Numbered from the stretch's first letter, positions 22,601-34,876 are shown. The stretch is 64,000 nt of DNA from Bradysia coprophila (GCF_014529535.1 NW_023503670.1:248001-312000); one strand, 5' to 3'. Notes: generated by a model not told the origin, from the letters alone. A program made the numbers and translations.

Positions 22601-25600
22601 TCACAGTCCAAAGACATCGAAAATGGAATTCATCGATCAAAAAAATTGAACCAAATAATAAAGGAAATTAGTTACAATTTTTCAGTGGATGTTCTTTGAA
22701 TTTAAAGGAAAAAAAGCAACACTGGATATATGTACGCGCGCAGTCTCGAATTTTTTTTTTGTCCTCGAGATTGTAATCGCGGTGTAAATTGATTTTTACA
22801 ATATTGTAAATAAAATAATTTTTTTTAGAATTTGAATTCCAGAAACAAATTCAAATTTCGATTGAATTTTTTATAAGCTCTCCCACATGTTATTGTAAGT
22901 CCACACAAAAACTAAAAGCATTTTGTTAGTTAAGCAATTGAATTAAAACGACACAGACCGCGTCGCTGATAGCTGTTAGTTGTCTTGTAGTTGGTGTTGT
23001 AAGCACTATTATCGCTTACCTTATTACGCACAATGGACGGCCACTTTTCGCAAATTTTCACCCAGTCTTTCGGCAATGCCCACGAATGCGGTGACTTGGC
23101 GTAGTACATCAAACGGTCATATTCGTGAACGACACGTGCTGACAATTCTTTGGCATCCATCATTTTGCCGCCTTCGGGAGTGCTGTCCTTACGGGAGAAA
23201 TGACTTCGACGCGATCTTGTCAAGCCGTTCAGTGGCACTGCTGGTTGATTCGATATCGCTGGAGGATCTGGTTCATTTGGGCATGGGAAGAAATGGGAAA
23301 AATTTGAATTTGTTTGCCATATTGAAATTGAACAAGCACAAAGACATAATCGTGTAGTTCACCCTTTGACTTACGTGAAATATTAGCAAAATTAAATCTT
23401 ACCATTTTCAACAATGAAAACATCGTCGTCAATGTCAACGCTGTTATTATTGAGCAACCGCGATGAAGACATCATGTTCAGACCGATACCACTGTCTGCG
23501 AATGGTGATGAGGAATTTAGTTGATGCGATAGCGGTATGGACGCTGGTGCAGTCATTGTTGGTGTTGATGCTGTAGAATTCATCGACCCATCAAGGGCAG
23601 CACTCGCCTCAGCAGTTTGCAGAAACTCGTTACTGCTGAAGTAGTCATCCAAAACCAATTTTGCCATCTGACGAAAAATGTGTTAAAAGCAGCCATTTCC
23701 TCGAAAATAACCGTCCGAATTACCTGCACAAGCTCAAAACGATCTCCAGTTATTTTAATGCTGTGATTTCCAATGTCCACAGTGTATTTGTATTCGCCCA
23801 GCGAGGCATCGTTTGTGGAAAGGCTGTGTGACAACAGTTGTCGTCCCGTGTTTCGTTGTGTCTTACTGACACCAATACCGCCAATGAAAGTCGTTGCTTG
23901 ATTTGGCACACCGTTGAAATTGTTCATTAACTGACCACCTGACACGGACATGCTATTTCGATTTGCTCTCGGCACAGCTTCATCCGATGCAGATGAGGCA
24001 AGAGAACTGCATGAACCGCCCTGTGGTGCGTCAGATCGCACAGGTGATGCATTACGGCGAATCGTATCTTCGATTAATTGTTTCGCGCAACTGAAATTTC
24101 ATGGTTTCTCAATCGATTGGCGACGATTGATTTTTTTTTTGTTCGAAACTTACTTTATGTTATCTTCGCCAGGTCCGGTAATTTGCACGAGACGCTCTTT
24201 CGCTCCAGGATTTACTGTAAATTATTTCAAACGATTCTAATTAGCTTGGGGTGTTAGTTACAGTTGTCTTAAGCGAATGTTTACACCATGCACATAGAGG
24301 CGTATGTGTCACAATTTATGTTGAATGTTTGTGTACGATTAAAATATACGAAATGAAATTTAAAATAAAATGATAAAAATGCAACTAACGTAAACATTTG
24401 GACATCTGGATCATTTCTATGCGTAAGTACGAAGCGTAGAAATAATTATGAGTCGAGCAAATCGCTTAAAATCAGACACAAACTGTTAGCCTGATTTTAA
24501 CAGGTTTCTTCCAAGCAAACGGTTAAGCCGAACAAAATGAACCGAACACGAACCGATGTCATCCATAACCACAACTTATTTTGCTTTGTTGTTTTGACAA
24601 TTGCATTGTTAATAGTGGAAGAAATCTATCAATAATGGCGAAAACATTCGAAAATTGATGTGTGTTCGAAACATGTCATGTATTCAATAGAATCTAGATG
24701 AGTGAGGAGACTTGTGTGTACATGTCTAAACGGTCTAAACAAAGTAAAATGTTCAAACTTGTACAATCATTTGACGTGTCAGATTTATTCTTGAAGCTCG
24801 TTCATTAACTTTCTCGATACTTTCAAAGAACTGCAACGCCATCGATTTTTGAAGATTTTGGGGGTAAACCATGATGGTGAGTATTGCGATTTCGTAGACT
24901 TTTGACATAAAATATATGTCACAAGTTCACGAAACTGCCATACTTACCAAGGCTGTATACTTTGGGGAGGTCACGCAGATCGCCATTTTATTAGATACGC
25001 GGGAACACACCTTTTCCATACAAACAAATTCACCAAAATTAAATTTGTATGGCGTGGTGAATTTTTTGTATGAAACGTGTTGTGTAACCCGCGTATCTGC
25101 ATCTGCGTGACCTCCCCAAAGTATACAGCCTTGATACTTACGAACTTTACGAACCATAATGATCCCTTTTATGTAAAAGAGCGGTTCACTTTTAGTTAAA
25201 ACTCTCGAGAAAGAGATAGAACTCCCGAGGTAAGTTTAGTTGGTACGACTTTCGAGGAGATTGGAACAGTCTAACTGTTTCGCGTACTCAAAAGTCCCGA
25301 GAGGTTAGGTTAGATAGTTTTTAACGTATGTGTCTTAAACCAAGGCTGTATACTTTGGGGAGGTCACGCAGACCGCCATTTTATTAGATACGCGGGAACA
25401 CACCACTTCTGATGATTTTACATGTAAAAAATTTCACCACATCATCAAGACGACGAGAATCATCAGAGTAGGTGAATTTTTGTATGAAATCGGCCATTTT
25501 ATCATCAACTGTGGTGTGTAACCCGCGTATCTGTATCTGCGTGACCTCCCCAAAGTATACAGCCTTGTCTTAAACGCCTTAAATCTTAAAATATGTGTCA

Positions 25601-27957
25601 AAGCCACCGAAATTCTGAAATATTTATGATGACCAATCATGTAAACAAACAACAATATTGTCGTTTGGTGTAATGTGAGGTTCAAAAGAGATGACCCAGT
25701 AGAAATAAAATGTCGGCAGTTATCTTAAAAAGGACGTTTTAGCCAGAGAGATGCTAAGATCACGGCTGGGACGCCGTTTCTAGCCGTCCCAGCCGTCATC
25801 TTAGCATCTCTCTGGTTTTAGCGGAAACGCTTTATTTTACTGTGTTTACATTTCCGGTGAAATAAATTAGTGCAAAAGCATACACTTTTGAGGAGCTCAT
25901 CGTCCAAATGTAATTTTCATCACACGAACTACGAAAATTGTAATTTTCGGTTCCCAAACGGGAAGCGAAAGTAAAAAAATGCAAGTTATGTATCGATATC
26001 GGTTAATACATAATGCGAAAGTCGATGTACATAATGCGAAAGTCAAATCTTGTCAAGATGTTTACTTTGATCAATATTGAACAAACCGTGCCCCAGTGCT
26101 CTGATTAATGTTAACATACAAAGTTGATGACGAATAATTCAAAGGATATTGTTGTTGTTTTTACGTCTGATTGTTGTGATGGTTGATAATATTAATATTT
26201 TCTTATACCAGGGGGCTGCCGCCCCTGGACCCCCACAAATGTCAGCATATTTTGGTTTAATTCATCATACGATAACGCATTTCTTTGAGTTTATGTGCCT
26301 CAATTACAATTTTCGTAGTTTTCGTGATAAAAAGTTATGTGGATCACACGGGACGACGTAAAGAAATTCAACCTGTGCGATTGCGGCCCTTGCCTTCGGC
26401 GCGGGCAGCAACTCTCGCACACGGTTGAATTTCTTTACTTTCGTCCCTTGTGATCCAAATAACTATTTGAATACAAAGGGAAGAAAACTCGAGAAAAATT
26501 GCAGAATTCACGTCATTTTCGTCCTCAAAGCATAGAAAAGCTTTTATGATTTACGATGACAAATTTTCTTCCTAAAAAAGAAGTGTTTTTTCGTGCTAGT
26601 CCGGCCCTGCTCAACGATACCGTTCCGTGGACATTTCAGAGACAGAAAAGGAGCTACTCTTGCTATGTATTTATTCAGACGATTAATTGCATTATGAATC
26701 ACTGTGAATAAGGTTTCGATTTGCGATTAATTTTAATTTTTAGTTTTATGATTTCAATAAGACGTGATCATCAACGTTACAATGTATGTCACCGTTAGCA
26801 ACGAACGTTAATGGGAGTGATAGGACGGTTTGAAACAAAACCGAATGATGATGGTAATTTTATGAATGCATTTCCATTAGCGCAATATTCGAAAAATGAT
26901 AAAATAAGTTTTGAAAGCGGCAAGCGTGCATAAAGCATGTTAATTTTGCATAGCAGAAAGCACATTTATTTACACCAATTTCATTACCTCTCTGGAAAGA
27001 AATTATCGTCTCGCTCAACTCTTCGATCATATGTACTCTACGTCCCTTTATTCCCATTACTTATTGAAAGAAATTATTTGAGAAAGAAAAAAAATTCAAA
27101 ATTAACTTCCTACATATAATTGGAAACGAAAGATAGAAGAAAAATGTTAAAAATCACCTTTGCCACTGTCTGCGTTGCGTATTACTACTTCATCTTTGGA
27201 GTAGTTTTTTCCAGGTATTTTCGTCGGTTTATTGAATTTACCCGAAGCGCGTATTAATTCGCCCGGACTCAGCATCTGGGAATTTTGAGTCGATGATGGG
27301 GGGGAGGTGCCTAACAATGTAAGATCGATCATCATTGCCTGAGGAATTTCTGGCTGCAAGAATTTCGATTTATTATTTTTTTCGGTTCGGAAAATAAACA
27401 TACAGAGACGTTGTGTCCATACTACTCACCTGAACATGAACATCAGTTGCCTTGTGTTTGTAATACGTATTTAGACCATCTGAAATTTGCCACGATTTTG
27501 CTCTCAACTCAATCAACTCCAGTAAATGCATTCGTGAAATTATATTAAGTCGTTCATCCTGCGAAGCATTTCGAAACGTAATAAATGCTCGATCGAGTGT
27601 ATCCTTGGAAATAATTTCCAATTGTGGGCCATGTACACGTAGATTTGATAGCAATATGTTCATGTTATCGGCATTGTATTGACCCGCTGATAAATTGCTC
27701 GCAATATTTTCAGTCAACGTTATCAGTTCCTCAACTGAAACATTTAATTAATTTTTAGTTTAATTTTCGTTTGCTTTTTTTTGTTTTTTTTTTTCTTATC
27801 CAAACATCAACCAACATGTTTTTACGATTTGTAAAGCGAGAAATCACTTACTTGATTGCACCTCATAGACGAACGATGGTACATTCGATCTTGATGTTGA
27901 CGTTTTTAAAGGCCTAGGTGGTTCCAGATTTTTTATTGGTCGTCCGATTTGTGACAT
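19680..27957 (-). CDS. mxt: Mextli, eIF4E-binding translation regulator, 8 exons
   Basis: Mextli is an eIF4E-binding, eIF4G-like protein described in Drosophila, with a MIF4G domain, a KH domain and a C-terminal eIF4E-binding region. Exons on the minus strand: 27852-27957, 27430-27734, 27158-27353, 24154-24214, 23724-24090, 23403-23667, 23020-23267, 19680-19808. Phases agree throughout, giving about 558 residues. Exon 2 (residues about 36-137) is helical and MIF4G-like (NMNILLSNLRVHGPQLEIIS...LLELIELRAKSW). Exons 4-5 give the KH core with GPGE as the GxxG loop (QITGPGEDNIKCAKQLIEDT). Exon 6 has a Ser/Thr-rich linker. Exon 7 has the conserved block HEYDRLMYYAKSPHSWALP, which fits Y-x4-L-hydrophobic except that His replaces the first Tyr. 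Exon 8 ends in SDSPDPE. Two introns (3.2 and 2.9 kb) are packed with small palindromic elements. The family call is firm; domain edges are approximate. Confidence 0.9.
20337..20461. mobile_element. small palindromic MITE, 125 bp
   Basis: Ends ATACAACCGAGCGATAAATGC and GCATTTATCATCGAGTTGTAT are imperfect inverted repeats. An inner inverted pair (gtcactcg / cgagtgtgac) sits at the centre. A TA dinucleotide abuts caac on each side, which would fit a Tc1/mariner-type duplication, but that is weak evidence. It lies in the last mxt intron. Confidence 0.65.
20572..20826. mobile_element. hAT-type MITE, 255 bp, GTTAATCA-rich
   Basis: Inverted ends CGAGGGGTAAACCAC and GTGGTTTACCCCTCG are flanked by a perfect 8-bp duplication, ATAAAAGC (20564-20571, 20827-20834). 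The interior consists largely of repeats of gttaatca in both orientations. No coding capacity. It lies in the last mxt intron. Confidence 0.93.
21189..21566. mobile_element. long palindromic MITE, 378 bp
   Basis: Nearly the whole element is one hairpin. The left arm from 21189 (ccttggcaagtttctagcct) is mirrored by the right arm ending at 21566, with arms of about 185 bp and well over 85 percent complementary by eye. The centre is at the tgtaatttacacattttgca region near 21375. Target duplication is not clear. It lies in the last mxt intron. Confidence 0.85.
21671..21806. mobile_element. palindromic MITE, about 136 bp
   Basis: Left end aggccgaaaacacacgat and right end tcgtgtgtttccgacct pair. 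Inner segments caattttgcattgctgcg and agcaatgcaaaattg also pair, and ttttcc / ggaaaacgc flank the loop. No clear target duplication. Confidence 0.75.
24948..25133. mobile_element. hAT-type MITE, CAAGGCTGTATAC family, copy A (186 bp)
   Basis: Perfect terminal inverted repeats begin CAAGGCTGTATACTTTGGGG and run for about 33 bp. They are flanked by an exact 8-bp duplication, ATACTTAC (24940-24947, 25134-25141). The core carries an inner inverted pair around tttgtatgg. It lies in an mxt intron. Related copies are at 25341 and 35196. Confidence 0.96.
25341..25567. mobile_element. hAT-type MITE, CAAGGCTGTATAC family, copy B (227 bp)
   Basis: Same terminal repeats as copy A and about 60 bp of shared end sequence at each side, but a different core (cttctgatgattttacatg ...). 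An exact 8-bp duplication, TCTTAAAC, flanks it (25333-25340, 25568-25575). Only about 200 bp separates it from copy A. Confidence 0.96.
25744..25814. mobile_element. minimal hAT-type MITE, 71 bp
   Basis: A hairpin with arms of about 31 bp (CAGAGAGATGCTAAGATCAC and its near-perfect complement), a loop of only a few bases, and an exact 8-bp duplication GTTTTAGC (25736-25743, 25815-25822). The CAGAG terminus is typical of hAT ends. It is close to the smallest unit a transposase could be expected to recognise. Confidence 0.92.
25919..26330. mobile_element. possible element bounded by inverted acgaaaattgtaatt ends
   Basis: Positions 25919-25950 (catcacacgaactacgaaaa) and 26301-26330 (complementary) form an inverted pair about 30 bp long. 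The interior contains a GC-rich hairpin, ccagggggctgccgcccctgg, at 26209-26230. Boundaries are uncertain. Confidence 0.5.
26330..26467. mobile_element. palindromic MITE with GC-rich centre, about 138 bp
   Basis: Ends AGTTATGTGGATCACACGGG and the complement of AGTTATTTGGATCACAAGGG extend as about 46-bp inverted repeats through taaagaaattcaacc. The centre, cccttgccttcggcgcgggc, is strikingly GC-rich for this region. No clean target duplication was found. Confidence 0.75.
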
Positions 27958-30900
27958 GTTTGGTATTTGTACAAAAAAATGAAAAAGAAATCGTTTGGTT
28001 TGCAACAAAACGGTTAGTTTTTACAGTTGCCGCACCTCCCCCTAGAAAAAACAGAAATATTTGACGCTGTTAGAGTTTCTGTAAAACTATATTTAAGAGT
28101 GATATCGCCAAAACTTGAACCAATTTGAAAACAATGGTTCGGCGATCCAGGCAAGCTATAGCTCGTTTGAATCGTCTCTCAATTCTAAGAAATAGCGATC
28201 TTTTAGTTTTTCTGTTAGTTTCCCATTTTCGGAGTGAACACGTGAAAAGTCATAGCATGTCAAGGGGTGGTGAAAACAGTTTTTTTGTGATAGCTCAAGA
28301 TAGACTTGTTTCTAAAAGTAGAAAATTTGTAGGAATATAGGCCTTTGGCAGACCTTCATAAAGAGTATAATCATCGGTATGGGCCGCCACCCGTTCTAGA
28401 CTTATGACTCAAAATATGGTCAATGTTTGGTCAGTGCTACTGGCTTGCAACAGAATTTATCCGCGGAACTGACTATAGGGTGTTGTAGCTGGACTTACCC
28501 TCTTTTATTATACGTATAAAAAACCCCAGATAAATTCTGTTGCAAGCCATAAAGTTAGTTGAAGTAAAATGTCGCTCCAGGAGACCCATATTTTTCAGTG
28601 TTTTCAACTTGTTTTTGGTCTTCAAACAGGCTGGAGCGATGGGAATGAAATAAACTAAATCAAAATTACATGTTCAGCTCGAAATTGTCTTGAACCGAGC
28701 GATCATTGGTCTTGAAAATGTTGCTTTCCTCCTTCTTCGTAGAAGGTGGAAAACCTCATTTCTTTGACTTCACAAAATTAACAGAAACTCAATTGCTTGC
28801 TACGAATATAGGTTTATTGTAAAGCAGAGATGCGCAGCGTTCGTTTACAGTCAATAAATGGTCACTCAAGATGTAATTTGTGCTTCACAAGAGGGTTCTG
28901 AGGGTTCTGAGTGCATAATTGTAAGAAATTTGTGTTGTTCATAAATTCAGTGACTACCGTTTGGATTCAAGTAGAATATGATGAAAAACCTCATTTTTCA
29001 GGCTCTGTATCTATAAATTGAACGATTTCTATACAATATAAATTACCGGTAAATTTTATCAAAATTTTCGGTATTACCGATTACCGGTTTTGTAAAAACC
29101 AACGGTAATTGCATTCCCTAGATGTGAATTATGTGATAAAATGATCAAAAACTAAATTTTTCGAAACTTAAGAACCCATCGCAATCTAGTTGATAGTTTT
29201 GATTTGTTTGTTTATTTTTTCGTTATCTCCAACCCGCTTATTATATCTATCAAGGTTATCTTTCGATGCAGCTTACAGACTTAATATTCAACGCTCACAT
29301 TTATCATTATTGGCTACGTGTAAAATGCGTTAACTAACGCAATAAATTTTTATGTCGACAACGCTGCATAAGTCAACAAATCCAAAGTTTAACGTTGCTC
29401 AACGACTTGATCGCATGACTCACTGTATCTAATGATCCAACTAGCAACTTATTTTACATACCACTTCAGTTCAACTAAAAGGAAAAATACACAGATACTC
29501 TCATGGTCAATTGTATTAGATAATGTCACTGTATGGTTTTGGAAAATTAAAAAAAAAATACAACTCTGTCCTCATGCATCGTTTGTTTCGAAAATCTAAT
29601 TAGAACTGATTATTCGTTTCCACTAAATTAAAGAACTCTGTCAGCACCGCTGAAATAAGATTCACTGAATTTTTACCTCACGCATTTAACGTATCTCCAG
29701 ATATAGAAGAGTCGAATGTAAAGAATTTGATATTTGCACAGAGTAGATAAAGGAAAAGCATTAAACTTCAATAACGAAAAAATAAATGACTTGGTACTGG
29801 CATTGTGTACGTACGAGAGCGTATATATGTAGTACTTAAAGTACAGAAAGTGATTTTCTTATTAGATTTAGATAAATGGTGAACATGAACATGTAATCAA
29901 AAAAACCTATTTTCTTTCAGATAGGCATTCTAACAAGACAAATTATCGAAGTCCGATGCATAGCGAATGTTTTATGTAGTCAAATTGATGAGTAATTAAT
30001 TCAAAATATTTTTGTAAAATCGGAAATTATTTATATTAATTAGTGACACACACTGTATGTAGCCCCGCAAGTGCCACAAAGATTTTTTTTTTGGAATGTC
30101 GTCAACACTCTTGTGGAAAAATATATTGGTTAGGTTTTATTTTTGCGATTTAAAAACACGCAATTAAATGTTTGCGTTACGATTGTTGCATATTTTTTCC
30201 GGATGGAAAATGTGCGGACATATTTTGACGATCGCTTAGATTAGGGTAAAATTAATATGCACAAATTTTTGAAGTCCAAATTTACCTTTTAATTAAAGAA
30301 AATGAAGAGCTAACGCGAATATTTTTTTTCGACAAAATGAAACATTCACACCAATACACATGCGAGCACATATGTTACACCAATTTTGAATTTCGTCCAT
30401 GTGACAGAATTAGTGAGTGCATTCGATGTTGGTGCAGTAAATTATTTCTTTCGCGAAAACGGTGATCAGTGTAGAGCTTTTGAATCTTTTCATATTGTTC
30501 GTCAGAAGTGGATTTTATTTATCATTTACTGCAGAACTAATAAAGCTCATCCATTTTTCTGCCATTAAATTTTTTCTATGATCAGTGATTCGTCGAGATG
30601 CAGTAGGTACTCATTGAGAGTTCGGAGTTGTGATTCATTGAGAATAGGATTAATTAGGACCCATTCAAAAAAATTGGACCCATTGGTAATTAATATTCAT
30701 TGTAAATTAGGATTCATTAGGAACTAGCATTCTTTGGAAATTAGGATTTATCGCGCTAGGACTTCTCTGGAAAAGTACCAAAGGAACTTAAGATTTTTAT
30801 GAAATAAAACCCATCGGAAGTTAAAGAATCCCAATTAACATAGATTACTATGCCACAGTACCATCGACTCCCAGTTCTAATAATTCCATGAAGACTCGCA

Positions 30901-31767
30901 ATTCCCAGTAAATAACATAAATTTCATTTGGTAATTTAATGCAAGTTTTTCTTTAGTAAGGAAGCCCCTTCTTCGATTTGTAGATAATTTTTTTTCCTCA
31001 GCTTACTTACTTGAGGTACTTACCAACATTGACTAATTTTCATTTGAACGGAATTTGCTGAGTAAATCTGGAATGAAGTCGAATCATTCCTTTCTAACTC
31101 AGTGCATCAAATCAATTTGATTTTTCGAAATGGATCCATCCGCTCCAGTGCCAATTTCTTTACAGAAAGTTTGAATCAACGATATTTTTGTCTTGTTTGT
31201 TTATTTATTTCAATTAACAATAATGTATATGGGTATGGGCTTATTGATTATTTTTCATTGCAACGGCAAGAATACTCGACAAATGGAGCTTGAACTGTGA
31301 TGTTTACCAAATACTTTGGTAGTAACTTACGCGCTAGCATATCATGTACGATTTTGATTCTTCAAATCATTCAATTGAAATAGAAAGTGAATGTCAATGG
31401 TTTGCAATTTAGACAATGACTCAATTTACAAAATGAAAAAAAATGAATTTTTTGACTGAATGCCGAAAGTTTTTGTTAAGAAAGGATTCTCTTACTTCTG
31501 CATTTTTAACAGTCCATACAGGGAGACTCGTGTCTCTGCAATACTAGAAAAGTAGTTATCATGAGCATAACAACTAACCGGTTGAACTACCAATCGAGTC
31601 GTTTATGCCGATGTGTTCGACCCAGTCCTTATCTCAAAAAAACGTGTCAGCTTATCGTTACTATCACTTAGCATCGAATGGAAGTTCAATCCACCGTCAT
31701 ATTCCTAGCATGTTGGCAATGTTGCTGTTTTCTTAAATTTTACATATCTCATCCGCACGCATATCTC
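27958..31767. other. intergenic between mxt and TOX gene, no gene seen
   Basis: AT-rich; apart from the palindrome at 28442-28548 no element is complete. Positions 29040-29110 hold several ggtaatt/accggt words and the end-like ggtaattgcattcccta, probably a transposon stump. Positions 30640-30800 have loose repeats of aggattcattagg and acccattgg. The open frames here are short and low in complexity. Confidence 0.5.
28442..28548. mobile_element. palindromic MITE, 107 bp
   Basis: Exact 20-bp inverted ends GGCTTGCAACAGAATTTATC and its complement surround about 65 bp of unrelated loop. No target duplication is obvious. Confidence 0.75.
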
Positions 31768-34514
31768 TTACTTAACAGCCGAATAGGTTTGCTGTTGCTG
31801 TTGTCCATTCTTTTGGATCCAATTTCCAAATACATCGCCACAATGATTAATGACACATTCGTTTGAACAGTACTCGTCCTCCCAGTCTGGACTTGTTATG
31901 GCCTGGTTCGTGCACCCTGTGCGTATACACTTTTGTAGAACATTCGATTGGTGATGATACGCGTTATTTGGTGACGGTGCGATGCCTGTTGCTCCCATTT
32001 GGTCAGCACCGCCAGTTATGTGATGTGAAGCCGTGTGTTGTTGATGTGAATTCGTATGTTGTTGATGTGAATTTTGCATGGATTGTTGCATGTGATAGCC
32101 GTTGCTTTCCATTAAGCCATTGTGCATCTCAATGGGTTGTTGTTGATGTTGGTGGAGCTGCTGCTGCTGCTGCTGCGGTTGGTGATTGTGATCATAGCCT
32201 CCATAGCCTAAGTGATTTTGATTGATATTCGAATTGTTGATTTGGTGCATTGGTTGTTGCATGTAATCTTGCGTCGGAGATTTGTATTGCTGCGTATATT
32301 GTACGGGCACATAATTATTATGCAATTGTTGCTGTTGTTGTGGTTGATGCTGAGGATGTGGCTGCTGCTGTTGCTGCTGCTGCTGAAGTGGTTGTGGTGG
32401 CTGAGCAGCCATGTATTGACTCTGATTAGAGTGTTGTATTGGAAGACCTTGAGATAACTGCTGTGGTGAAACGGCATGCGGCTTTGGCACACTGTTATTC
32501 ATTTGAGAATGTGGTGATGATTGAATCGGTTGTGATTGTGGAGGTGGCGGCGATTCCAGATCGGTACCTTTTGACACGACACTTGCACGATATGCGGCTA
32601 ATGTTTTCAGATAGATCGCCTTTGCAGCCTCTGTTTTTTTCTTATAGACATCTTTGTGCTCCGGTGCTAGGACGTCCCACATGGACGCTACTATCGTTGA
32701 CACTTCACCAAACGAAGCATTTGGATTTTGTCCTTTGATAGCTGCCTGTGTGTCACGGAAGAAAAGAGCATATGCAGAGACTGGCTTCTGCGGTTCGTTC
32801 GGATCCTTCTTCTTCCGTTTGCGCTGAACTTTCGGTTTTTTAACAGCCGAAACTTTCGCTACTTTCGACGTAGGACTCAATTTCTCGCTAAGCGGTTCGG
32901 GTGATGGTCGTTTCAGGCTATTTGCCCCTCTAACCAAACTATCGTCACTGTCATCACTGGTTGTACCATTTTCACCGTAGGCATGTGGCGACTGTCCGAC
33001 AAAACTCATCGGACTGGTTATTTGCGGGGACTTTTGCGGTGGTGGCATCATCATATTGTTATGCTGTGATTGTATCGGCTGGTTATTGCTTATGCTCATC
33101 GGATCCGTGTAGTACATTTGATTGTTTGTTTGCAGCTCATAATCGTTTGAATTGATGTACATTTGTTGCGAGTCTGGATTCCACAGTGTGTACTGATTTT
33201 GTTGATCGTCCAACAAGCCCATATTTTGTGTATCATCTTGTTGGTACTGATGCTGTGGTTCCATTTGATAGTGATGTTGTTGTTGCTGCATTTGATTTAG
33301 CAAAGGTACGTCAACAAACTCCTCGTCACCAAATGACGGGGTATGAAATGTCTGGAAATTTAAAAAAAGAAAAAATTAATTTTCAACTCAATAGGCGAAC
33401 CGGGAGACGTTTGTGCGAATATTGATTGTTTCATAAAGGAAATTATAGAAATTGACCAAATGTCCAATTGACCATTCACAAATAAACAAAGAGAAAATTG
33501 TATCGTCACATAAGAGCCCAAATGCTGCATTACATCAAATGTATCAAAATCAATGGTTTTACACTGTAAATCTTAGAATTTGTTCCTGTACTAATTCCAA
33601 CGTAAGTCTTAAGTCTTCAGGTTCTCAGAAACAGCTCTGGGGATTTCGCTAAAACTTGTTGACTTGAATGGTATACTTCCCTCCCCCAAGTCACTGATGA
33701 AAAAAACGCCGGGATGGAAACTTACACGTTTATTTAAAATTCGTTCAGCCTCACCGTGTACACTCCAGTAACGAAATGAAACGGAAATTTCATTTTCCTC
33801 AATAAACCTAATTAACCCGACAAACTGTGCCCTGTACATTCAATTCCATGCTCTCTTTATGCATAAAAACATGGCTGACTTTTGCAGTTCGTCTACCGAA
33901 TTATTATCAGATAAAATGATAGCAAGAACCACCACTTGCAATGGAATGTACGTAAACTCACCAGTCGCTATTGTTATCAAATGACGACAAAATACACAGC
34001 TGAAATTTAAACAGCTTCTAACAGAACAAATAAAGATGCCTTGCTAAGCAAATAATGTTCCAAAGTTTTTAATTATAAACCTTCGAATGAAACAATTTAA
34101 TAAACGAATGTCGCGAAGAAACGCGACAAAAAGTCGAAAGTGAAAATTTGAAGTATAATAGTAGTAGCGCAGGTCAAAAAGATTAATTAGTTGAAACTAA
34201 TTACATCCTGCACATTCTAAACCACCCAGATATATGAAATCGATGAATGAAATTCACATTTCTCTGATAAAGCGACACATTCTGTTATCACAATGAAAAC
34301 AATAATTCATCAGTAAATGCAATCTCCCCGCAGGTGATAAATTCCGTCATCGTCATCACAAGCAAACACATTTCTTTTAGCGAAAACTTATTCACCGTTC
34401 ACCTTTGACACAAACGATCGCGTTTCGGTTTTGATTTAATATTCTGTCCATTTTACTTACATTTAATTGTTTATTTTGAGAATCTGTACCAATTTCAATC
34501 TGTGTGTTTGACAT
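31768..34514 (-). CDS. TOX: TOX-family HMG-box transcription factor, 2 exons
   Basis: Exons 34461-34514 (18 codons, ATG at 34512-34514) and 31768-33351, joined in phase 0 by a GT-AG intron of 1.1 kb, give 545 residues. The start of exon 2 encodes [12 protein letters not shown], a hallmark of TOX proteins. A basic nuclear-signal region ([16 protein letters not shown]) precedes a single HMG box at residues about 201-275 ([20 protein letters not shown] ... MWDVL ... [10 protein letters not shown]). Long Gln/His-rich tracts follow. The C-terminal 50 residues carry the conserved Cys motif CIRTGCTN and [15 protein letters not shown], seen in TOX relatives. The protein should bind DNA without strong sequence preference and act in the nucleus as a regulator. 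Insects usually have a single member. The CAG/CAA-type glutamine runs are polymorphism-prone. Confidence 0.93.
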
Positions 34515-34876
34515 CGTTTACGAGACAGGTGAAGACATATTATGGAAAAGTAGTTAATTTAATGTTCGGGCTTCTTCTGTCAGATTTTTTTTTTAATAGA
34601 AAAAAAGAGTGATATGATTCCAGGTCGATGTTGTGTCGTCATCGGGTTTAAACTCATGCTTTGAAAAATAGGCGCCAAGTTTTCAATTTTTTTTTATTCA
34701 TGACAAATATGAAAAATCTAAACTGCATGAGACCGACAAACAGATTTCACCGCGAGCTTAGTGAGTAATAGATATTCCCTTGACGTACAGGGTCTTACAG
34801 CCGAAATCCGTCCGTCTGTCCCACCCCCGGTTGTCTCAGATAGATATCCTTAGACTAATCATAATAATCATAATAA

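Noticed and set aside
31863-33155. Plus-strand open frames opposite the TOX gene
   Set aside because: They are shadows of the Gln/His-rich coding sequence on the other strand (leucine/valine-rich artefacts of CAG and CAA codons).
34791-34840. Relation of tccgtccgtctgtc to the cggacggacgg elements
   Set aside because: Only a short simple-sequence match; no shared ends or body were found.
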